Source: Fistularia commersonii (lineage: Eukaryota > Chordata > Actinopteri > Syngnathiformes > Fistulariidae). Taken from it: 64,000 nucleotides of DNA. The notes beneath the pieces were generated by a model. The model worked only from the letters and a program-made list of their open reading frames with translations, ran no database searches and had not been told where the DNA came from. A program made the position numbers and the translations under genes. Below, piece by piece: positions 1-11,377 of the stretch. The DNA is taken from positions 7,261,001 through 7,325,000 of the forward strand of contig JBBMNZ010000028.1 in the NCBI GenBank assembly GCA_037954325.1. The letters run 5' to 3'. Each line of letters opens with the position of its first letter. Position 1 is the first letter of the stretch.

Positions 1-2102
1 TTTGAATGGATGCTGCGAAATGAGAAGCCACGTGTAAACCTTTCCTTCCCCACTCAACCGAGCATTCCAGCGGGCGACCCCGTCTTCCCATCCTGCTGGG
101 ATTGGAAGACTCGATCAATACCTACCTGTCATCAATAGCACGGCTGGCCTCTGCTGATGGGCCCTGGTGGGAGGAGGAGAAGGGGGAGGCGGGCGTGGTG
201 AGACGCCTGGCGGTACGGCAGAGGAGATCCATTTGGTTCTAACATGACAGCTCCCACGGCGGGGGGGCGGGGGGGGCTCACTGTACGCGTCCAGGCTGTC
301 GGGGGGGCTGCGGCGGAGCGTCGGGGGAAATCAACAAGGGTGTTATTTTAGAGTCGGTGCCGTTTTAGGACTCGGGGAGCGAGGAGACGCGTTCTCTCTC
401 ATTCACTTAGTTTGGGTTCTGTTAACCCCACTGAGGTGAACGGGAATCTACATTGTAACATCTTCGCTGACGAAAGCCATGCTCCACAGTCCTTCACAGT
501 CTGTTTGTATGTGTGCGCTTGCGTGTGTGTGTGTATGTGTGTGTGTGTGGGTGTGCAGGTGGATGGCGGGAGGGCCGTCGTTACAGGATCAGCTGTTGTC
601 ACGCCTGTCGCGTGGAGCTGACGTTTGAGTTTGGGGAGCGGTCGTCAGAGCCCCCTCTCACGTTAAGCTGAGACAACTGGGCCAGGCGGGCGGCTTTTAA
701 AAGCAGAACTTTGGCTAAATTATTTCTGAGAATGCATTATACATGACCCTGGGAGATCTCAAGGGAAGAAGGGGGGGTAACGGCGAGAAAGTGCAAGGAA
801 AGGACTGAGGCATTAAATCTCTCTCTTCTGCTTTTCCTGGACATTTACCGTCTCAATCTACCAACGGATTCTTCGTTCCTTCACTCAGATCAGTCTTTGG
901 CACGCCTCCGCCCGACCTTGAAACATTCACAATGATGCTCATTCGTCTGCGAGTCGACGTCGGTGATTAACACGATCAAGGGTCCCCGTGCGTCGACCCT
1001 AGATTACTATCCCCGAGCTCTGCCTCCTGTGGAAATACCCACCAAGCGGCACGAACCGCCGTTAACTTCCAGCGATGGCCCACCCTCTGATAAAACACAT
1101 GACAGAACTGCGGGTCAAACCTGCTGTGTATCAAGTGGGTGTTGCACTTTTCTGCACGGTCTCTCTTTTCGCCAGCTGTCTTTATATTGTGTGCATACAT
1201 TGGATCCTGTTTTTTTTCCAGTTATTTTCAGCCAGCGTTGCCAGACTTACGCTCTTCCTGCCGCCGCGTGACTCCTTTCGCATAAAGTGGCCCTTGATTC
1301 GATTTGCCTGTTTAGCGGGTTATAAAAGGGGTTGTAGGAAGGGAGGGGGCGCGTTATTCCATCTCGCCGTGAGATTCATATCCAGTCCCATCCCATCTTC
1401 CCCTGCCGGTTTGCCTTGGCCTCCGGGAGCTTCCTGCTCCTCGGCGTCCCTTTAGATACTAACTACTGAGTCTCTCCTTACCCTGCCGGCTGTCTTCAAA
1501 TGAACACCTATTGGAGGAGAGGCGGCAAAAGAAAATCTTTGCGTTTTTAATGAAGATTGATTGCAGAGGTGGGTAAATCCATGTGTTCCTCATTGGGTGT
1601 GAGGCATCCTAAACACAAGTGAGTGGCAGCTGCAAAACAGTATGTAATATTCAGTGGTGCATAAAGGTGCTCTTAATTCAAGCCTCTGCCAACAGTTATT
1701 TCAAATTTACATTGGATATTGCCGATCTTGAAGTTTCCGAAAGCACTCTCTCTGGAAGTAATCGCGAGTTTGATTACAAAAAGCTTCCTTGGGTTCAATT
1801 GTGGGAGGGGGGAGGCTGGCTGCTGAAAGAAATCCTAAATGAATGCTTGATATTGACACTTCTGTTAAATCACCTTAAAAAACAACTTCCGTAGTAACAC
1901 GATTTGCTCTAATATTTGCCTGGGAGAGCTCATAAGAACCAGGGTCTGAAGGGAGGGTGCAGTGTTTGATTTTGCTGGTTTCAGCAGAGTATCAAAGCAG
2001 CTTTGGGTGGAGGGAGGCGATGCCCTGAGGTTGGAGGCAGGATTCAAGCTGGCCAATTACAGGGACAATTTATACAAGTTATAGTTTTCAGGAAGGGATC
2101 AA
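1..2102. other. 5' flanking DNA, no gene recognised
   Basis: I see no supported exon or RNA gene here. The stretch holds G-rich patches near 165-205 and 258-320, a short impure (GT)n tract near 522-550, and otherwise unremarkable mixed sequence with only short chance ORFs. It lies upstream of the CpG-rich start of the PLCL2-like gene and may contain distal regulatory DNA, but nothing in the sequence alone identifies a particular element. Confidence 0.6.
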
Positions 2103-2448
2103 GGCGGCTCGGTGGCTCAGTTGTAAGCGCCTCCGCCTAACAGCGAGAAGGTCCTCGGTTGGATTCTGGCAGGGGGCCTTTTTTTTTTCGGGTTGAGTTT
2201 GCATGTCCTCCCCCGTGTCATGCGGGAGGCCCCCTGGTTCTCCGGTTTCCTCCCACAGCTCAAAAACATGCAGGGGGTTCATTGGAGACCCTAAATTGTC
2301 CAGACGTGTAGTTGAAAGAGAGGATGTTTGTAAGTGGCCCTGACTGATCAAGCCGCCCCTGAACCAATGACAGCCGGGATAGGCTCCAGCACCCCCTCTA
2401 CTCTCCATAACCATGAGTGCAGGATTAGCGGCATGAATGATGAATGAA
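2103..2448 (+). repeat. tRNA-headed SINE-like repeat, copy 1
   Basis: The copy starts with a tRNA-like head: a box-A-like GGTGGCTCAGTTGTAAGC, then a box-B-like GGTTGGATTCTG. A conserved body follows (TTTGCATGTCCTC, CCGGTTTCCTCCCACAG, AAAACATGCAGGGGG), then a tail ending in GGGATAGGCTCCAGCACCCC, AGGATTAGCGG and ATGAATGATGAATGAA. The same order recurs at 16431-16786 and, reversed, at 20125-20400, 35305-35645 and 53118-53440. I found no clear target-site duplication. It is a mobile-element relic, not a functional tRNA. Confidence 0.8.
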
Positions 2449-2997
2449 CCAAGGACAGGAACCGGGTTGGAACCAAGGGGCCGACCGGTGCACCAATGCG
2501 GCGCCCAAGATAAACATCACTATCCCAAACATACAAACCACAATGGATTGATATTTCAGAAATGACCAGCCAGTTTGTTCACATGTGATCAGCCGACGCT
2601 GCGCGGCTGCAGAATGTCTCTGCAGATTCAAGTAACACACGTCTTCGCTTGCTCTCAAAACATAAAGATGTTGCAATGGGGACGTCATGGTGTTTGCAAA
2701 TGGACTTCAACGGTGTCTTCACGAAATGTGCTTCTTGCAATCCGATTTGCAATATTTGATGCTTTGGTCACAGAAACATATAACAAAAACAGCCTGTTGA
2801 TGTTGATGTTTGATTGATACAAAAATATTAGTTATCAATAAAATAAATCAAAATTGTAATTGTTCTGTCTGCACTGATTTGCTTTTTTTAAATGATCAAA
2901 CACATGGATATTATTTAAAAAAAAGCACATATAAAACAAGGGGAAATGAATCTAAAGTTATTTTAATCGTCAAACACAACTTTTCGTCGTAAAAAAA
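2449..2997. other. AT-rich 5' flank between repeat and CpG-rich start
   Basis: No gene seen. The second half (about 2760-2997) is strongly AT-rich and changes abruptly to CpG-rich DNA at about 2998, which marks the left edge of the putative promoter island. Confidence 0.55.
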
Positions 2998-3220
2998 CCC
3001 GCGTGTTTTCCAGCCTCTGCTTGAAACCGCCGGATGGAGGAGGCGGCGCGCGCGCGCACGCTCTCACTCGCGCTCGCGCGCCGAATCAAAAACTTCCGCG
3101 CGCGAGCGTCAGGCGGGTGTATTGCGGCTGCGCGCTGGCGCTCTTGAATTTGTCCCGCGGACGCGAGCGAGGCGGGGAGGCTCTGGCCGGCGCTGCGGGG
3201 TGTGCGGGACGGTGCGGGCG

Positions 3221-3340
3221 ATGTGCGCGGCGGAGCCTCGCGGCGAGCGGGGACACGTTGGCGGGCACGAGGACACGAGAGAGCGGCGCGTGAGCACGGA
3301 GGTGCGCGCGGGGGAGCCGCGAGCCGGGAGCCGTTTGTAA
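3221..3340 (+). promoter_or_regulatory. possible upstream ORF (39 codons)
   Basis: An ATG at 3221 opens a 39-codon frame ending in TAA at 3338-3340, well before the main start. It lies in the leader only if transcription starts upstream of 3221, which is unknown. Its composition (R, G, E, A rich) is what CpG-dense DNA gives by chance. Noted because it would add to the uORF load of the leader. Confidence 0.25.
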
Positions 3341-3402
3341 GTGAGCCGCACATCCGGAGAGCTAGGAGGTCGCGTGCGGTGAGAAAGAGGAGGAGGGGCA
3401 CG

Positions 3403-3405
<3 letters not shown>

Positions 3406-3447
<42 letters not shown>
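3406..3447 (+). repeat. (AC)21 microsatellite in the leader/promoter
   Basis: An uninterrupted AC dinucleotide tract of 42 bases sits about 185 bp upstream of the main ATG, inside the CpG-rich start of the gene. Such tracts vary in length between individuals. Here that could alter promoter spacing or the 5' UTR. Confidence 0.95.
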
Positions 3448-3451
<4 letters not shown>

Positions 3452-3490
3452 TCGTTATTTAACGCGGAGCTCCCGACTCGCGGCGCTCCC

Positions 3491-3511
3491 ATGCCGGTCC
3501 GGCGGCGGTGA
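3491..3511 (+). promoter_or_regulatory. mini-uORF (6 codons)
   Basis: ATGCCGGTC starts a six-codon frame (MPVRRR) that stops at TGA 3509-3511. It has a C at -3 (CCCATGC), so the start context is weak. It would be in any leader that includes the 200 bases before the main start. Confidence 0.35.
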
Positions 3512-3585
3512 GGAAGCCGATCCGCACCGGACATCAACAAGTCCCCACCGCACCGCACCGCACTGCACCGCAACGCATCGACACC

Positions 3586-3627
3586 ATGGGCTGTTCCGGC
3601 GTGGCGCGGGAGCGAGCTCTGCTGTGA
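3586..3627 (+). promoter_or_regulatory. uORF with strong Kozak, ends 4 nt before main ATG
   Basis: ACACCATGGG gives an ATG with A at -3 and G at +4, as good a context as the main start (GACCATGG). It encodes 13 codons, MGCSGVARERALL, then TGA at 3625-3627. The main ATG follows at 3632 in another frame. Scanning ribosomes should meet this ATG first, so it could damp translation of the main frame. The peptide begins MGCSG, which by chance or not looks like an N-myristoylation and palmitoylation start. Whether it is translated is unknown. Confidence 0.45.
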
Positions 3628-3631
3628 GACC

Positions 3632-3946
3632 ATGGCCGGGGTCCACGCTTCGGATGCCGCGTCGGGACGCCTCCCGGATGCCATCGGCGCCCCGCCGGCT
3701 CAGGGTGCGACCGTCGCCCCGGGGATCGCCGGCGACGCCGCCGCCGCCGCGCCGCCTCCCACCACCGGCGCCCGGGCGTACTTGGAGGTGTCGGCCGCTG
3801 CCCAGGGCTACGGGGCCGAGGGAGTTTACGCCAACGGACGGCACCGGGAGCACGGCAACGCCAGCCCGCGGATCGGCAGCGGCAGCCGCGATAATTCCGC
3901 CGAGAGAAGTCAAGGAGGCGGAAACACACCTTGCGGCATCATGAAG
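3632..3946 (+). CDS. PLCL2-like (PRIP family) exon 1, N-terminal segment
   Basis: Encodes residues 1-105 of the predicted inactive phospholipase C-like protein. The start was chosen because MAG... matches the MAE... starts of human PLCL1 and PLCL2, the Kozak context is good (GACCATGG), and the frame runs in phase into exon 2. The segment is Ala/Gly/Pro rich with no fold expected, like the N-terminus of mammalian PRIPs. The splice donor is AAG|gtcggt at 3947, which fits the consensus only loosely. The joint reads NTPCGIMK-DGSKQRQ, aligning with RRSSIIK-DGTKQKR in human PLCL2. The boundary is therefore supported, but the basic-serine motif before it is not kept. PRIPs are cytosolic scaffolds that bind Ins(1,4,5)P3, PP1, PP2A and GABA-A receptor trafficking partners. 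Confidence 0.78.
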
Positions 3947-4142
3947 GTCGGTGGCCGGTTATTAATTCCTCTTGTCAAGGTGACTTCACACCGGAGGCTC
4001 CTCACGGTGATCCTCAGACCTCCAGGACTCCAGAGTTTTAATGGGTGCCCAGAATAAATGAGAATTAAGCTACTTTACCAAATCTCCTTAGAAGTTTTCC
4101 ACAACGAGATAATCAATCTGGGAATTACCTCCAGTTAAACAA

Positions 4143-4174
<32 letters not shown>

Positions 4175-4182
4175 ACACACAC
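4143..4182 (+). repeat. (AC)n microsatellite just inside intron 1
   Basis: An AC tract interrupted once by AGAC lies about 196 bases after the exon 1 donor. Intronic CA repeats can bind hnRNP L and influence nearby splice sites in mammals; that role here is inference. Confidence 0.92.
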
Positions 4183-7100
4183 TTCTGTTAGTCTCTCATC
4201 TAAAATGACTCAGAGCAGGGTTTCTGCTGCAGCTGTTGCTGTTTTGGGGTCAAAACGAAAACAAATTCAAACTAACGGAGGCACCAAAACAAGAAGTGTG
4301 TAGGCACAGAGTCTATTTGGCCTTTGTAGGATTCCTAATTTTCACTGAACCCACTGATACCGCTTAGTGTAAACTACAACTGTGGATGTCATAGCTCAGC
4401 AGCACACCCACTCAACAGCTGAATTTATGTATTATTAACAATTAACCATACTACGGCGGGACCACAACAACAACAAAAAAAAAAACATTGTCGTGATCAA
4501 ATAATGCAGAAATGGAACATCAGTTGTTTCTTTGGTGTGTGTGTATATCTGTGTGTGGTAAAATGTTTGTTTGCCTGATTAACAATTGATCAACATCCGT
4601 GGAGCTATACATGCCAAAGAGCTGGACCCATTATTGTGGGCTAATTAATGGCTAGTATCTGAATAGCCCGCATTGTATGTTCGCTTTATATTTATGTTGC
4701 ATGTTTTGTTGCATGATGATTTCAGACCTCAGGAATGTCTTGTGTTTGACAGGCTGTATCATGGGGTTGGGGGGGGGGGTTGCATTCTGTTATATCAGTT
4801 GTAGTTTGCTGAGCAACTGACACATTTTCTCTTTTCTTGGTTGTTAGCCACATTATTGGATTCCCTGAAGTGCTGGGCAAAAACAGTTCTCACTCCATCA
4901 AACATTGTGCACGGGCGTCCACATGCACAATCTGCCTCTGGTCGAAATCTGCCGGATGGCAAATTTAGCAGACTTAGCTTGTTCTTTTTCACTTTTCGGC
5001 TCATTATTGATAACTTCTACCTAAGTGTTTGCTGTTTTCTTTAAAAAGTATATATGAAATCTGATGCTGCGACAATGCACAGAAAATCCTAGCCGCCTCC
5101 CAACAGGGCGAGGGAAAGCTCCTGTTACTGATGCAGAGAGGCTGCAGTGCCCGGTGTATCGCTGCCCCTCACAAGAGCTTCTCCATCGTTGCAAAATCAA
5201 ATGCTGATCACCACTGTTTTGGCGGATTTTCAGGTGACAGCTGAAAATCCAAAGATGTTTTTGTTACATGTGCTTTTTCAGAGGTCTGGTCTTGACCTCC
5301 AGTTATTAAAATATAAAATAGTTGGCAGTTTTACCGGATTCGCCATGACTCGGACATATATTGGTCTTGTGCGATGGAGAGCTCCTGCAAGAACCTGGCA
5401 GTAATGGCAAATAATGATAATAATAAATAATAATAATTGCAAAAACAACTACTGTTGAGTAGCAGCGGACGCAAATTTGACTGATAATTTTATTTATTTT
5501 TCGGTATTATGGCTCAGTGGAATATTCCTTCGAGTGGACCTGCTCAGTAAGTCAACTGTCCAGGTAGAACTTCGGGTGATTCAATAAACCTAACAGGATC
5601 TGAGTCAGTGTAACACGAGATGGGGACCTGAAGCTAACTGCTAGCATCTGACCGTTATAAACTGCTACACTGCTAATGTCTGTTGATTGGTCTGTAATTT
5701 AATCAGTACTGTAAGAGCACAGTATGAGACACTGGTGTCGACATGAAATCTCTGCAGGCACTCAATAAGCTACAGCGTGACAGAGGACGCTCACTCGCGG
5801 CAAGCAGGGAGGAGGCGGACGGTTTAAATCTTTGCATCCTGCTGCTCTTTAATGAATCCTGTTTAGGAGGGTTGCACCGCTTTGGGAATACCAAAACAAG
5901 AGCGACGGAGGATAAGGTGTCACGTCTTGGTGATCGGTGAAAGCCGGTGTCCTTGCACGCCTCAGTAGCTTCATGTGTGACGAGAAAGCGATCGCCTTTG
6001 TTGCAGTCAATGCGATGCGACGGCATCCAGGGCTGCCGCCGTTCGTCTCCCCGGTGATTTAAAGAGGCAGCCAAGCTATGTTAATTTCAAGGCGAGACGG
6101 GAAACATATGTATTTGGTGCTCATCCCACTGAATATTCTCATTTCAGCTGTTCTCCTGCACCAAGTCAGTCACATCTCGGACATCCTGTTCATGTAATGG
6201 GGCCTATTTGATCACTCATAGGTTCTTTGGCTTTGGACATGGTGTGCTACGTCTTCTGCACATTGCAGTATTCCGCGTTTTCAAAAGCATATCGTGAATG
6301 ACAGTCACTCTATGAAAGAAAGTGGCCGTGGTAGTTTCCGCTTTGTTCGTTTGCAGCTTCACCCGCATCGGCACTCTTCTTATTTTGGCCTTTATATAGA
6401 GGTTGAAAAGGTGAAGGGATTGCGGGTCCATGGGAACAGAGAGGCAAATAAGTAATTATAGCTGCATATTGCCTAGTTAACTTGGCCTATAACAAGTACA
6501 TCTTAAAAGAGCAGGAGTTTGTGTGTCTACCCATTAAGGGGGGGCGTCTTAATTTTTTGCGCTTGTCATCTCTCACAAGGGTGACAGTGTCATGGTGGAG
6601 AGGCTGCAAAGTGGCTCGGGGGGGCTGGGGGTGATGCAGCCTTGTTATGTAACACTGGACTGTGGACAGCTGCAACGCTGGCTCCAGCCTGGCTGTTGGA
6701 CGGAGGAACCCGACTAACAGCAGAGAGAAAACCAGGAGTCTAATGACCACATTGTCCCATCACGGAATCTGCAAGACATTCGCCTTAATATAATTTTTAA
6801 GCAAAGTCTTAAACCTTAACGATAGATGTAAAGGGTCAAGCTATTATTTTAGGAGATGCTGGGGGGGGGGAATCACATTTCCTTGTCGCGTAGGAAGTAA
6901 TGGAAACCAAAGGGAAAACATTAGTCTGTCAGCGCCAGCTGGAGATCAATAGACATCACATGGCCGCCAGTCTCTCCTGCATCGGGTTCTCTTGCCCATC
7001 GGTTTCCGCTCTCTACTTCCATGAGTGTTGGGATGCATCTGCCCTTCATACGCAAGCGTGACGGCTACCTGTGTCTGTCCTTCCCAAATGCCTTCTGTCC

Positions 7101-9691
7101 TTTCGGGTTTTTATTGTATTGTTGGTGGTGTTCTTGGGATTAATAAAATCACTGTTTATTTTGTACGATGTTAAAAATTAGAAACAGCATTAGCATTTTC
7201 ACTCCAACTTGTTTTGGGGATTTTTCTTTTCCTCATAAGGAGACATCATCATTGGCCTTTGTTTGCTTACATCATTCATAGAAACACACCAGCTACCTCA
7301 GATATTTTCTCCCCTGTCACAGAAAAACTTTCATAAGGCATTGAGAAAATAGTTCGTTTACCAAAAAATATGGCCTCTGTCTCTTCGCTTGTCCGGTTCT
7401 GGTTAGGTTTTGCGGAGACTGAGGAATAGTCAACACACGTCCTCTGTAAACTTTATCTAAGGTCCTCAGCAACTGAAGGCGGCAACACAGTCGATTAACA
7501 GCGGCTTCTAAAGCCCAGGGACGCTGTAGAACGGGGAAAGGGCATGGCACTAAGAGCAGCACAAGACGGCGTCTGCCACAAAACATCTGCTAAAACCCAG
7601 CTAACAGTGAAATGGTTTTCCAGTCACGTCCCAGAGGAATAGAGAGACACTGCAGATACACTGGTGTTTTACTTTGCTTTCACCATCGGTGTCCTCAAGA
7701 GAGTGTCGCTACTTTCTTTGTTGTTGTTTTTCTCAGTATCAGAATAATCATACCAGACTGGCATGGCATATTTTGAATTTCCAAAGGATCCTACGTAGTG
7801 GATTGTTCTGGACGAATAAGTGTTTACGCTACACAAGATCCGTGGTCAGACATTATTAGGGTCATAATGTGCCTTGCGTTTAGAGATTTCTGCTGTTCAT
7901 CCCAAGACAGATTGTAAAACCAAATGTAAACATGCATTTAGGTTTGACTTGTTAGGGGAGTAAATCCTGGCAACGCCTCGCTCCCCCCTTACATTCATGT
8001 ATGTTTATCCCAAAGCTGGATCTGGGACGTTAAAATCCTGGAGAAAAGATATTCTTCTTTTAACATACACAGTTACCCATTAGCACTAAAATATTGCAGT
8101 TACAAGTGTCAAAGACAATTCTGCCAGTTTTATAAACGCCTCTACTCTCCTCGCATACCATGATGTTCAGTTAAGCAGTTGATTTAAACAGGAAAAAAAA
8201 ATAAAATAAAATTGCATCACCCAGTCACACTGTAGCTTTTAGGCATTTTGCTAATTATTGCTATCAGACTGAATTTTTGGATGAAGGTCATTCACTGTCA
8301 ATTTTGAGGATTCATTTTTCTCTCTCTACAGTATGATGAGAGATTAAATGCAATGTTTCCAAATGGCATCCTGAAGATATTTTGGTTTTATGTTTTTGGT
8401 TTTTAATATGTCTCTTTCATAATTGTCATGGCCACATTTATTCAAATTACACGAGCGACAGGCACCCTATTCTAAGACAAACATATGGACGTGTTCCTCA
8501 AGCCGAAAAGAGAGGCCAGTTATAGACCAGTTATTCTGCAAAATGCGCAAGAAATTGTCCCGAAATGTAACTCTTTATTGAGTTTCCCAAAGTGGAAAAA
8601 TGGCGGACCATGTTTTAGGGAGCAGGAAGGAGCACTAGTCGTTAAAGGACTACAAATCAGTGCAGAATTCTTCTATTTTATCTTGCATCAGAAAAAAGGA
8701 AGAAGAACGTGTTTTGCCTGCTGTATATTTCCTTTCAGGAAATTGACCAGCACAAGGTACAACACATTCACAGTGTTGTCTGTTGCTAATTTTTCACACG
8801 AACAAGGATCCCCGTCTCATTCCAGGATTGAGAGGTAGCTGTCGGACAGGAGATTTAGATTTCCTCTCGGGATGCATCCCTCCACCTGACTGCTCCTGTC
8901 TGCTGCTGCTGTCCCTGTAACGTGACATTTGGTTGATCCTCTGGGGGCCTGAGGACATCTCAGTGCAATCCTGACCCAATAACGCCGATTACATACTGTG
9001 GGATCATCTCAGACGATGATGGTGATGAGATTTGGAATAAGAGCCTATCTACGCCTGGCTGCTTAAATCATGGGCTTTTTGCAGAGAAAGAGCTCTATCT
9101 AGAAATTTAATTTAAGTTAATGGAATATGGATAGAGATTCAAAAAATAAAAAAGTGAAGCCATGTCACCTTAAAGATTTGACACGAGTCTCCAGCAGTAG
9201 CCGCAGCAGCACTCCATATTGCACGCTCGGATGTTTTTTGGAGGGTGACGGCCTGCACGGCATTGTTCATGAGGCGGCGCAAGATGTGAAGCGCCAATGG
9301 TGTGCTGAATCATTGCATCACGATTTTGGCCGAGTGTCTCAAATCCGTACAAGCGGTTACAGAAACGGGCCCCTGTGCATGCGAATCCGCCACACGGAGC
9401 CAAAAAGGGAGCGAGAATATAAACAATTTTTTAAAGGTCAGCCCCTCGCAGGGAAACACTTGTCCAGAGAGCCGTGAAAACAAATCCAGAACCGGAGTGA
9501 TTAACATCCCACCACAGTGAATTTAAACAAAAGAAAGCTGTGATTTACACGTGTTTTGATCCAGCCTGGCAGGTGGTGTATATTTCATATACCTCGTAAA
9601 ACTGTCATTCCCAGAAATACTCTTTTGAGATACTTCTAGTTTATAACATAGCTGTTAAGTTGTTTTGGTCTTGAGTGGTATTTGATTAGAT

Positions 9692-10029
9692 ATGTAAGTA
9701 GATTGTTCTTTTTGGATTGTGGGAGGAAAGCGAAGAAAACCCCCGCAGACACGGGGAGAACATGCAAACTCCACACAGAAAGGTCCGCTTGTTGGAATGG
9801 AACCAGGGTCCTTCATGCTGTGTGGCCGAGCGCTAACTACTGTGCCAGCACGCAGAAGTTTAGTTGGAAAAAATTGGGATAAATTGCCCAAATGAGTGAG
9901 TGAACGTTGTCTGTCTTTGTGTATGGTCCTGCGTTTGACTGGCGACCAGTCCAGGGTGTACCCCACCTCTCGCCCGCGACCCTGAGTGCGGGATAAGCGG
10001 TAGAAGATGGATGAATGTAAGTAGATTGT
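9692..10029 (+). mobile_element. SINE-like copy 2 with inverted 5' part and 15-bp TSD
   Basis: The direct repeat ATGTAAGTAGATTGT occurs perfectly at 9692-9706 and 10015-10029 and brackets the element. The left part (about 9707-9857) is the reverse complement of the family head and body (the - strand reads TTTGCATGTTCTCCCC). The right part (about 9870-10014) is the family tail in + orientation (GGCGACCAGTCCAGGGTGTA, GGGATAAGCGG, GATGGATGA). A 5' segment inverted relative to the 3' segment, inside one target-site duplication, is the signature of twin-primed target-primed reverse transcription. Confidence 0.85.
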
Positions 10030-11335
10030 GGTCAATAAAACAATGTTATGAGAGGCTTTGTTATTCCCGAGCCACTAAGGTGTCACAAACCTTTTAAACT
10101 ACTGATTTATTATGCGTGAAAAAGTAATAATGATTCTACAAATGAACAACCAGCCAGGAAGCATCAACTTTTTCTGATATGTCAAAAGCTCGCACAATTT
10201 GTGTCAATAATCCTTTTTTTTTTCCCTCATGCACACACTTTCACGGTATTTATTTGTGGCCGCCGGCCACCACACGATTATCGCTAACTGTCCCATTGAT
10301 TTTCTGCTTTTAATAATAACTCAAATAGCCTGGATCGATCTCGATCGGGAGGGGATAGAGGGATACTTGCAGGAGTTTCAACCTGGTTATACCTGGTTTA
10401 AAATGCATTTTGGGCAGCTGTCACGCACCTTATATCTATCTTATCATGCTTCTGCTGCAGTTGCTGCTGACGACTCTGATTTTGTTGCTGTCCACGTAGA
10501 CCCTGGCAAAAGAAAATCTCTCTTGAGATGCATCACGTATGCCAGCCGGAGACCAATTTTATATCAGCCATTGCTTCGGAAGGCTCTCGCAAACATTATC
10601 TCACAGAAATCACAGTACCTGTAGAAACATCAGTGGCTACATTTATTCCGGCATGAATTGTAAATCAAGGCTTTCATGACCTTCACTTCTACTCCAGTTG
10701 GGCCAGATATTTCCAGTCGGTCTGCAGTCGCTTTGGTGTCGCCCAGGTCCCCACTGGGGATGGAAACAAATCACAAGGCACCTGAGAGGAGATTCTCCTG
10801 TGAACGTTCACATAAGGCCCACTTACCCGCTCTGCTCTGCTTGTCCTCTGCTCCAGTGAGACTCCTGGCTTGCCTAAAAAATTGAAGAGTGAAAGCAGTC
10901 ACTGCGGGTGCTTGAGATCACGGTGTTTTGCAGAAGAGGCGATTAAGTGCCGCACACGAAATCCGCCGGTCAGCAACTCAAAGACAGAGGTATTAACCAA
11001 TTCAGGCCGTTAATATTAATCCTTGCCCTGGGATGTATTGCGCCGCACACTCTTGTCTTATTTGCAGATATATATTAGAATCTTGAATCTCGATATCAAT
11101 GTTACAGATCTGTCTTTGCGCGGACCAATTTTTCGCTTACATTGGAGCCAAACTTACACAGTAGAGCCCAGTAAATCTAGCTTCTGTGAAAAATTACAAA
11201 AACAGATGCCAAATGGCTCATTCTTATTTGCTGATGCTAAAAACTGAGTGACAGTACTGTTTTCAGACAGCAAAGTAGATTAGGAGGCGCCCCTCCCACT
11301 CAATTTTGTGACACATGCACTCCAATTCTTTCTTT

Positions 11336-11338
<3 letters not shown>

Positions 11339-11373
<35 letters not shown>
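11339..11373 (+). repeat. (TA)n microsatellite
   Basis: An uninterrupted TA dinucleotide tract of about 35 bases in intron 1. It produces spurious YIYIYI reading frames on both strands. Confidence 0.95.

Positions 11374-11377
<4 letters not shown>

Larger units (their letters stand above)
2998..3631 (+). promoter_or_regulatory. CpG-rich promoter and 5' leader of the PLCL2-like gene
   Basis: Base composition switches sharply from AT-rich to CpG-dense at about 2998 and stays CpG-dense through coding exon 1. It includes an alternating CG tract near 3047-3080 (Z-DNA-prone) and a GC-box-like GAGGCGGGGAGG near 3170. No TATA box is placed convincingly, as is usual for CpG-island promoters. The transcription start cannot be fixed from sequence. 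An (AC)21 tract and several upstream ATGs lie between the island core and the main start codon at 3632. That this is the promoter is inference from its position and composition. Confidence 0.65.

Noticed and set aside
1320..1335. TATA-like GGTTATAAAAGGGG as a promoter
   Set aside because: It is a good TATA consensus, but it lies 1.7 kb upstream of the CpG-rich start with no following open frame or recognised exon. AT-rich matches of this length are expected by chance.
2103..2180. A functional tRNA gene
   Set aside because: The box A and box B phrases belong to the head of a repeat that recurs across the window, the cloverleaf is not intact, and the sequence runs into a shared non-tRNA body.
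3109..3913. Minus-strand Arg/Pro/Ala-rich frames over the gene start
   Set aside because: CpG-dense DNA leaves all six frames open; the + strand frame is the one that joins in phase with exon 2 and matches the family.
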